The translations under genes and the position numbers were made by a program. Shown one piece after another: positions 55,173-64,000 of a stretch of DNA of 64,000 nt. Origin of the DNA: Ichthyophthirius multifiliis (taxonomy: Eukaryota > Ciliophora > Oligohymenophorea > Hymenostomatida); assembly GCF_000220395.1 (NCBI RefSeq), contig NW_004086411.1, positions 1 through 64,000 of the forward strand, read 5' to 3'. How positions within the stretch are numbered: the stretch's first letter is position 1; each line of letters begins with the position of its first letter. The notes under the pieces are model-generated. The model had not been told where the DNA came from. It made no database searches and was given only the letters and a program-made list of their open reading frames with translations.

Positions 55173-56390
55173 ATGAAATTTCTTTAATCAGATAAAAATA
55201 TTTAATTTAATTAAGAAAACTATAACCCAGGACCTGGTTTTTATTTAGGAAATGACATAAAATATTCTCAAATATTAAAATATGCAAATAACTATTATGG
55301 AGGTTCAGAATAAGCTTAAACCTTTACTTAAGACATAAGATTTAAAAAATATTCCTATGAATAACATAAAAATCCTGGTCCTGGAAAATACACACTCTCT
55401 ACATGTTTTGATTATAACAAAAAGTTTTAAAAAGAGTAAAATATTGTAAAACAAAAACAAATAATTTAACCTTTATTTAAAGTAAATGCAGTTCCTTCAA
55501 TTCCAAGTAATCATTTCTAACCCGGATATTAAGAATTAGGTAACGGAATGTTAATTTAAATAAAAAATATTAATAAAACGGAAAGCTAATCAACTGTAGG
55601 ACCTGGTACATATGACACAAACTATGAAATGACAAAAAAAAAAACAAATACAGCATTTATAAAGGAAAAATTTAATAAAGAAAATCACACAAAAAAATAA
55701 TTTGAACCTAATAATCCTGAAAAAGCACTACAAAATGTCAGTTTAAAGCATTTATATGTATAATAAAAATTCAGTCCATTAAAGAAAGAGGAAAAATACG
55801 ATCTTGTATATAGAAAAATAGAAGATTATTAAAAACCTGTTGTAACAAGCAGAAAAGCTTATAATGTAGAATTAGACATTAATATATAAAAAATAAAAAA
55901 GGAAAAAAATGAAAAAGATGTTGTTCCACCTCCTGGATATTATTATGATGAGAAAAAATTATCGACTTTTAAATATAGGATGATTCCGGAAAAACTATAG
56001 TGTTTTGATATAAATGAAAAAAGATTTTTTGACTTTCATAAACCAACAACTAAAGAAATAGGGCCTGGGTAGTATAATTTAGAAAATAAAAATTACAATT
56101 AGACAGGTTTTACATTTTGTAAAGTATAAAAAACATTTTTCGGGGAAGGAAAAATATAAAATAAAAACAATTAATGCGATAATGATTTTATAAGTGAAGA
56201 AAAAGATAGAAGAAAATTTAATTAATATTAATAATAATAAAAAAGTATGTATCCGGCAGTTTTTGGGAGTGGGTCTAGGAGGTTTATGAATAAAAATATA
56301 TATGAAGATTAAAGTTAAGTAGATTTTTATTAAAAAATTATACATCATTTAAAATTAAAAAATAAAAAATGAAAAAATAAATAGGTAAAA

Positions 56391-56451
<61 letters not shown>

Positions 56452-56896
56452 CATATTTTTATTTTCAAAAATTTATTTTATACTTATTTTTTTTTTTTTT
56501 TTTAACATTATAGTGTATATAACTTAATAAATTGAAGAATAATAAAATCATTAAGAACTATGTATAATTAATAACAAGAAAAAAAAAAAAAAAACTACTA
56601 TTCATTAATAATAACATTCTGTAGAAAAAAAAAGAAAAAAAAAAAGTTTTTCTCCTTTTGGATCGTAAGTAGGAAGGTTTAAGGAAACTCCTCATCAAGA
56701 TATTGGTCCTGGAAGCTATAATCATATATTTTAGCTAAAAAAGCCTTACAATCATTCAATTAATGTTTTAGATAAAGTACCTAGAAATTTTACACTATTA
56801 ACATCTAAATCTGTTCCTAAATGTATTGGACCTGGTAAATATGATTATGATATAAATCTTTTTAAGAAAAAATAAACATAATATATACGCTTCTGA
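55173..56896 (+). CDS. Sperm-tail PG-rich repeat (STPGR) protein
   Basis: A clean frame runs from ATG 55173 to TGA 56370 (399 residues). After an AT-rich region with a (TA)n array, a second coding stretch at about 56645-56896 contains more of the same repeats and ends at TGA 56894. PG-rich repeats: NPGPGFYL, NPGPGKYTL, VGPGTYDTNY, PPPGYYYDEK, IGPGQYNLENK, then downstream DIGPGSYNH and CIGPGKYDYD, with SPFGS and RF between repeats. The spacing and matching motifs suggest that the two stretches are exons of one gene, with the first TGA reached by an A-run frame slip before the donor GTAAAAAT at about 56385. STPGR proteins (STPG1/2, SHIPPO-like) sit inside ciliary or flagellar microtubules. Likely axonemal; the join is inferred. 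Confidence 0.75.
56403..56447. repeat. (TA)n microsatellite, probably in an intron
   Basis: About 45 bases of alternating TA between the two coding stretches of the STPGR gene. Confidence 0.85.
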
Positions 56897-57352
56897 TTTT
56901 ATTTTTTTAAATAATTAGAATTAATTATATATATTTTTATATAATTTATTAAAATATATATTTAATAAATTATATTTAAATAATTTTATATATATTTTAT
57001 TGTTTTTTTTTTTTTTTTCTTTATCATATAAAAAAAATGAATTATATATTTATATAAATATAATTATACTTAAAATTATAATTAAAATATATAATTTACT
57101 TTAATATAAATTAAATAAAATTTAAAAATATTTATTTATACTCTATTTTTAATTGAATAAAACATAGAAAATTATAATTATGATATTTATTAAACTGAAT
57201 ACTTGATATATATAGATTTTCTTTATTATTTTTGTTTAAATAAATTATAAAAATATATTAAAGATGATAACGAAATAAAATAAAATATGTTTTAATTAAT
57301 AATACTAAAAAAAAAAAAAAAAAAAAAAAAAATTATATTTAAATAAAAAAAA
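56897..57352. other. AT-rich spacer, nothing recognised
   Basis: Contains a run of 24 A bases at 57308-57331 shortly before the kinase start codon. No supported frame. Confidence 0.6.
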
Positions 57353-60300
57353 ATGAAATAAATACCTCCTTATATATATTATTACAAAGACCAAATAGGA
57401 AAAGGTTCATATGGTAGTGTATATAAAGGGCAAAATTAATATACAAAACAAACTGTGGCCATAAAAGTAGTAAGCAAGAGTATACTAAGATCAAACGAAT
57501 AATAATTATAAAAAGCATTAGAAAATGAGATAAAACTTTAATAAACGATACAATGTGAAAATGTTGTTCGAATGGTAGATGTAAAAATAGGACATCATAA
57601 TTATTATTTAATAATGGATTATTGCAACGGAGGAGAATTATCAGAAATAATATAAAAGAAAAAAAACTTAAAGGAAAATGAAGCAATAGAGATTCTTTTT
57701 TAAATTTTAAATGGCGTTTATTCTTTATATAATAAAAATATAGTACATAGAGATTTAAAACCAGGAAACATCTTACTAAATATTGAAAAAAATAAAGAGG
57801 TAAAATATAAAATTTGTGATTTTGGATTCGCGAGAAGTCTGGAAAATACAGACACTGTATGCGTATAGTCAAAAGTAGGAACTGTGCTTTATATGGATCC
57901 AAACGTTTTAGGGAATTATAAATATAATTATAAATGTGATATATGGTCAGTTGGAATTATTTTTTATGAAATGATTTTTGGTAAAACTCCTTGGAATGCA
58001 AGAAATGAAAGGGATTTATTAAAATTAATTGAAAATAAAGAACTTTTTTTTGAAAATAATGTGCCTTTATCGAATAACGGAAAGGATTTGTTAAGAAAAA
58101 TGCTTACAATTAATTTAGTTGAAAGAATTGGATTTAATTAAATATTTTAACATGCGGTTTTTTAGGGGATTTATTATATAAATGAAGAAATTGATGAGGA
58201 AAATATTGTAGAAATTTTAATTTATTTAATAAAAATGTCAAAAAGGATTTTTCGAAATTTTAGAGTATATTTTTTGATGGAAATTATGATTTAAGTATTT
58301 TCACAAAAATTTTGTAAAATTATTTTTAATATTCAGATAAAAAATGTGAACTTATATTTGAAGGAATCATTAAAGTTTTATAAGAATTACAAACAGAATA
58401 AAATGTTTAAGAATAAATTTTAAAAAAATATATAAAATACGAAAACATTATTTATCTTTTCTTAAAATTAGATGATAATTATTACAATTTCCATTTACAA
58501 TAAAAATTAAAAGAAATTCAAGTTTTAGAAAAATAAAAAAATGGAATTAATTATTAATAAAATATAAATAAAAAAAAATTAATTAATGACAACAAATATA
58601 AAAAAAATTATTATTTAGAAGATGATCAAGAAATGGAATTTTAAAATTAAAAACATTAAGAAAAAATAATTTAAAATAATAAAATATAAACAAATTAATA
58701 ATAATATCAATAATAATAATAATAATAATAATAATAATTAATATAATTATAAAAAAATAATAATATAAATTCAAATTAATAAAAACAAAAATAAGAATGT
58801 GAATAATTATAAATTTAAAATTAGATTTTAATAGAAGAACCATTTTAAAAAGTTTATACTTTTCCGAATTATAGTATAGAAAATAAAATTTATTTTAAAA
58901 CAGAATATTCAGACAATATTAATAAATATAATGATTTATATGATATTTCTAATATTTAAAAAGAAATATCTAATATCTATTCAAAAACGCCTTAAAATAT
59001 AAACTATTATAAAAACTTTGATTAAGAAAATATTTAAAATAATACTTTTAATAATTATTTATAAATATAAAAAAAATATAATTAATATAATAATTATTAA
59101 TAAAATAATAATAATTTTTTATCTAATTACAATCGATTATTTAAAAATAATATAAAAATAAACTAAAATAACAAAGATATTAATTAATTAAATAATATTA
59201 ATTATTAATAAAACAATTTTAATAATTATTAGTAAAATATAAATTATGTTATAAAAAATAATTAAAAAGAATAAGATTTATTTTCTCAAGAAGAAATTTC
59301 TTAGTAATTATAAAATTGCTTAATGAATATTATTTAAAATAGTGAAAAAAATAAAATAAACATATAATAAAGATAATAGATTAATGAATTATAAAATCAT
59401 TAAATATATAATTAAAATTTTTAAGAACAAGACAATGCAATAAATAAAAACTATTAAAAAATCAGTAGTAATTATTATAATAATAATGATAATTATAATA
59501 TAAATAATATTATTAATAATAATAATAATAAAAATAAAGAAAATAATAATAATATAAATAATAATAATTTTAATTTATAATTATAAAATACATAAAATTT
59601 AGATAATCATATAAATTTTCTAGATAATGATCAAAAAATTATGTAATTTGAAACAAATTAATTATTAAATAATTAAATAAGCTTAGAAATTTAAAAGTAA
59701 ATTTCAAATTAAAGTGAATAAATGCAATTTAATTTAGTTAATTAAGAAATTTAAAATAAAATTTTAAATTAAAATAATATATTTTCGAACAATTTATTAA
59801 ATAAAGATATTTAGAAATAGATATTAAAATAAAATAATAAATTAATATTAAATTAAATTAATTCTGAAGCTTATAATCAAACATAAAATTAATTTACTTA
59901 ACTTCTTACTGATTAGTTAAATAATGATATAGAAAACAATATTTAAATAATTAATACAAATTCCTAAAATAATTAAAGCAATAATAGTATAAATAATTTA
60001 AACAATAAAATTAACTAAGAAGTTTTATTATAATTATAAGATTAAACTAATTAAATTCATGCTAATAATTTGGTCAATTAAGATATTTAAAAATAATTAT
60101 AATTTAATTATTATAATGGTACTCAAAATATTCCACTTAATGCGACAAAATAAAGTTAATAAATTATTTAAACTGTTTAATTATAAAATTAATAAAATAA
60201 TTAAGATTAAATTATATAAGAATAAAACTAAAATACTAAAATATAATAGTTAAATATAAGTAATGAGGAATATTAAAAATATATATAAACCTTAATTAAT

Positions 60301-61384
60301 TAAGATGCAATTAGAATAATGTAGAATTATAATATTTAATTAAGCAATAAGGACTTATTAAATAAAGATAAATTATAAAATAATAATGATTTAATTAATA
60401 ATATATATTTAAACAAAACTGAAAATAATACTAATATATAAAATAATACAATTTTAAATTTAAATAAAATTATATATAATTTTCCTCAATAAAATAACAT
60501 CTTAAACAAAACAATTTTATAAAATTAGCCTAAAGAAAACTATAATAGTAGTCGAAATTCTTTTAATTAGCTCGAAATGAATTCTAATAATATTATATAA
60601 AATGAAAACCATATAATTTAAGATATTATTAAACATAACTCAGATTAAAAAAAAATGAAAATTAATAAAAAGATTAATATTTACCTATTTACAATCCTTA
60701 GAATATTGAAGAATAGGAAATTTTAAAATAATAGTAATAAAATAACACAGATTATATAAATATAAATAATTATAATTTTAATAATAATAATTAGTATGAT
60801 ATTCATAGTATTTTATAAAATAATATTAATGATAAAGTAAAATTAACTGATTAAAATATAATAATAGATAATAAATAAATTTATAATTTTAAAATAAATA
60901 ATAATTCTTATTAAGAAATTCTAAATTAAAAAGAAAATTAAATTTAGATAGAAGATAATACTATTGATGATAATTATTAAAATTAATAGTAAAAACATTT
61001 GTTAGTTAATGATAATAATGAATATTATTATTTAAATAATGATGTAAGCAAATTAAATGATTATATAATAAAATAATAATGTAATATTTTAAACAATTGT
61101 AATTTAAAAAATAAAGAAGTTTAATAGAACTAATAATAAGTAATTTAAAATAAAAATATCTTCGAATATTAAGACTTTTAATAATAATAAAATAAAATGA
61201 CACCAAATATAAATTAAATGTAAATTAAATATATATTTATATATTAAATTAAATTTTTAAAAGGAAAAATAATTTTTTAGAATACTCAGGAATAGGAGTA
61301 TCTTAAATAGTAATGAATTATGATAATCATAAAGCTTTTGAATAAAATATAAATAATAATATAAAATATAATCCTTTTGAATGA
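57353..61384 (+). CDS. ULK/Atg1-like protein kinase with giant Asn/Gln-rich tail
   Basis: About 1,320 residues. The kinase domain occupies residues about 10-270 and is complete: Gly loop GKGSYGSVYKG, VAIKVV lysine, YLIMDYCNGGELSEII, HRDLKPGNILLN with catalytic Asp, CDFGFARSLE (DFG), GTVLYMDPNVL, DIWSVGIIFYEMIFGKTPW and MLTINLVERIGFN. Gly loop, GFAR and PGNILL favour the ULK/Atg1/STK36 branch of autophagy or ciliary kinases. A helical region follows (CELIFEGIIKVLQELQTEQN), then roughly 900 residues of Asn/Gln-rich low complexity with dispersed conserved-looking segments (EEPFQKVYTFPNYSIEN) and a short end (NYDNHKAFEQNI). Single missing bases are inferred at 58270-58275 (T run) and 60647-60655 (A run); adding one base to each restores the frame. 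The last exon after 61210 is uncertain. Confidence 0.82.
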
Positions 61385-61858
61385 GAAATATTTGAATAAA
61401 TAAATAATTATATTGTATAAATAATTTATTTTTATATGTTTATTTCTCTTTAATTAATTAAATTAATTTTAAAAAAACAAAAAAAATTGTAATGATAAAT
61501 AAATATAAAAATAAAAATATGAATTATATATATATAAATAATGATATGTATAAATATATTATAATTCTATTTAAAAAAAAATTAAATTTTTTTTCATCTA
61601 TATAAATATTATATATATTTATATCATAATATATATATATTTTTTTATATAAATATATAGTTACATATAAAAATTTATTTTGTAAATATAAATTATTTAA
61701 AATTAATAAAATAAAATAATTATAGATAATATTATAAAATAACATATATAAATTATATATTTATTAAACATAATATAAAAATATGGCAAACATTTGAAAT
61801 TATAATTTTTATTTAACCAAAATTTTTATATAATATAAACATATTTTTTTTGATTTTA
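61385..61858. other. Intergenic spacer between convergent genes
   Basis: A+T-rich with TA arrays near 61526-61546 and 61621-61640. The open frames here are low-complexity and unconvincing. Confidence 0.6.
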
Positions 61859-63176
61859 TCATATTTCAATTACTTTTAAATTTTTTTATTCGTTATCAAT
61901 ATTCTCTCTCCAAGAAAGACTAAATTCATCAAATTTACTCATAAACTCATCATTATAATCCATAAACCTTATTTATGATTTTTAAGTATTGTTTTCATTT
62001 ACTTAATCATAACTGCTTAAATTTTAAATTTCATTACAGTTATTTTATTTTTTTCAATACTTTTTATAGAATTAGTTAAAATATTATTTTTATTACGTGG
62101 GGAATTTTCGTAACTTTTACTTTTTAAAGTATTTAAATTTAATTTTAGTTATTCTTTTAATTATATTTTAGATAGGTTTGGACATTATATTTTTTATTTA
62201 TTTAAAATGTTTACCATATTTTACACTTTTTATTTTAATTTACTCATATTATTTTTTGTGTATAATTCGTCAATTTTTTTTTAAAAAAAGATTGGGTAAT
62301 TTGATGTCCGTTTTTTTAATTTTCTTTATTTAATTTTTATTTCAAAATCAAGTTTTCTTTAATTAATCCACTTATTTGCATATTTTTTTGGTATAGTTAT
62401 TGTATTATTTTTAGATTTTCTTATTTTAATGTTTATATCTAGTCCATTAATTATTTGAATATATTTTTAGGACTGATATTAAGTTATTATTTTTAATTTG
62501 TTTGTTTTAATACATTAATATTTTAGAATATATTTTATACTTGTTTTTTTATTATGTTTTTATGTAAACTTATATTTTATATAATTTAATTTTTTAAGAT
62601 TTTATTATTTTCTTTAATTAAAATTTTCTTATTTTTGTTTAAAATTTTATTATAATTTTGCATATTTTCAAATAACGACTAAGCTTTTGTCACTTTAATA
62701 TTATTTTTAAAGTTATCTTTTAAAAAAATACATGTTTTACTTTATTTATGACTTTAATTAACTTCTTTTATATTTTATTAACTATTAGCATTATTTTATA
62801 ATTTAATATTTTTCATATAATAATCCATTTATTTAGGATAAATTAATGATTTAAACTTTTAATTATCAATTATTTTATATTTAAATTATTTTTTTATAAT
62901 TGTTAAATTAGGATTACTTTTATTTTACTTTTATTATTATTTTATATTATTACATTAACTATTAGTTTCTTATGTTTATGATTATTAAAAATTATGAAAG
63001 GAATTTAGAAAATATTCGCAAAGATAATTTTTATTAAAATCTTCATTTTAAGATACAATTTATTATTGAGTTTTTTATTGATTGTTTTAAATGTTTTTTT
63101 TGTATAATTTTATATTTTAGGTCTTCGTTATTTAAGCTAATTTTTAAGCTATAATTTACAAATCATTTATATTCAT
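61859..63176 (-). CDS. Coiled-coil protein of unknown function
   Basis: ATG 63176 to TGA 61859-61861. The span is 1,318 bases; adding one base at each of two homopolymers (T9 at 62274-62282 and T7 at 62048-62054, A runs on the coding strand) makes 1,320 bases and one open frame of 439 residues. Without that, three adjacent frames each carry protein-like sequence. The N-terminal half is Asn/Gln/Lys-rich (MNINDLQIIAQKLAQITKT). The middle is coiled coil (KILIKENNKILKNQI, QTLKQENLKIIQQLYQK). The C-terminus is acidic and aromatic (FMDYNDEFMSKFDEFSLSWR). No intron is needed. No family was recognised; composition suggests a structural or scaffold protein. Confidence 0.65.
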
Positions 63177-64000
63177 TTTTTATTTTATTTTATTTAGTTT
63201 TTTCTTTTTATTTTTTTTACAAAATTATATATTAAATAAAATGTTGTTTAGAATTTATTTTTTTATTATTTTTGTATAATAAAGTAAAAGCTTTAATTTT
63301 TATATTAAGTAATATTATATAATTTGTTATATTAATATAAGTATTTTTACTAAATAATATATGTATTAGAAATAAATATTGAAAAATTATATTTTATTTT
63401 TATTTATAAATAAAAAAATTTATATTATATAATGTTTTAAATAACTAAAAAAATAAATATAAACAACTTTTTTTTATTAAATTAAAAATATTTATAAACA
63501 AAATAATAAATTTTTTAATAATTATATAGTTAAAATAATAATATTTTTTTTTTTAACTTTATTATTAATTTAAATTATAAATATTATTATTCAAATAATA
63601 ATACAAATTTACTAACATCTTATTTATTTAAATTAATTTATTTTATATTTTAATCATAATTTTATTCTTATTAATTATTATATTATGTTTATAATTTTAA
63701 TTTACTTTTTTTTTTAAATATTATATTTAAAATTATTACTTTTTTATTTAATATATTTATAAATATACTTTTATAAGCTATTTTTTCATTATTATTTTAG
63801 TATTTTTTATACTTAACCTGTTTATTTATATTTTATGGAAATACTTATTTTTAAAATTTACATTAAACACCATTTTTAATAATATTATATAATTATATAC
63901 AAATATGTTAAAAATTAACTTATTAACTTATTTGACATTTTTTTTCTAACAATTTTAATTAATATTTTAATTATATGATTATTTAATTAAATTTTAATAC
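63177..64000. other. AT-rich sequence to the window end
   Basis: No gene, repeat array or telomeric motif recognised on either strand. It presumably includes the upstream region of the minus-strand coiled-coil gene. Confidence 0.55.

Noticed and set aside
57339-57902. A 187-residue minus-strand standard-code ORF, the longest such ORF in the window
   Set aside because: It is the antisense shadow of the ULK-like kinase domain, whose plus-strand reading in the ciliate code has all kinase motifs. The minus translation is hydrophobic low-complexity.

Overview
The window is a gene-dense stretch of extremely AT-rich nuclear DNA from a ciliate, most likely the macronuclear genome of an oligohymenophorean. 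It resembles Ichthyophthirius or Tetrahymena relatives, but the species cannot be fixed from sequence alone. The decisive evidence is the genetic code: conserved genes read through many TAA and TAG codons as glutamine and end only at TGA. Introns are GT-AG, mostly 40-135 nt, and many carry (TA)n arrays. Most ORFs found with the standard code are therefore shadows. All coordinates below were derived by reading exons in the ciliate code by hand.

Layout. 1.4-12.3 kb, plus strand: eIF2B delta; a mitochondrial protein with an SRP54 M-domain-like segment; an AVL9-type DENN protein fused to MORN repeats; a C2-domain multi-span membrane protein; and a mitochondrial RAP-domain protein. 12.6-18.8 kb, minus strand: a SWI3/SMARCC chromatin remodelling subunit and a coiled-coil gene. 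19.3-23.7 kb, plus: a basic unknown protein and a second coiled-coil gene that looks like a paralogue of the minus-strand one. 24.1-31.3 kb, minus: a divergent actin-related protein, a lipase maturation factor and a Ser/Thr kinase with a coiled-coil tail. 33.2-43.6 kb, plus: a 1,744-residue protein with a CH-like N-terminus, helical repeats and a coiled coil; a 99-residue EF-hand protein; and a KDM4-type JmjC histone demethylase. 43.9-46.4 kb, minus: a short coiled-coil protein and a secreted phospholipase C/phosphoesterase. 47.6-61.4 kb, plus: an importin-7/8-like karyopherin, a Cache-domain membrane protein, a sperm-tail PG-rich repeat protein and a ULK-like kinase with an enormous Asn/Gln tail. 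61.9-63.2 kb, minus: another coiled-coil protein.

The genes do not form a pathway. They are ordinary eukaryotic housekeeping, chromatin, trafficking and probably ciliary genes in mixed orientation. No rRNA, tRNA, CRISPR array, transposon or telomere was recognised. Intergenic spacers are nearly pure A+T.

A recurrent oddity is that many otherwise intact genes are broken by a single-base frame change at or beside an A/T homopolymer, nearly always as if one base were missing. Exon lengths confirm this in several genes. It is best explained by homopolymer under-calling in the assembly, though it is worth checking against reads and RNA.
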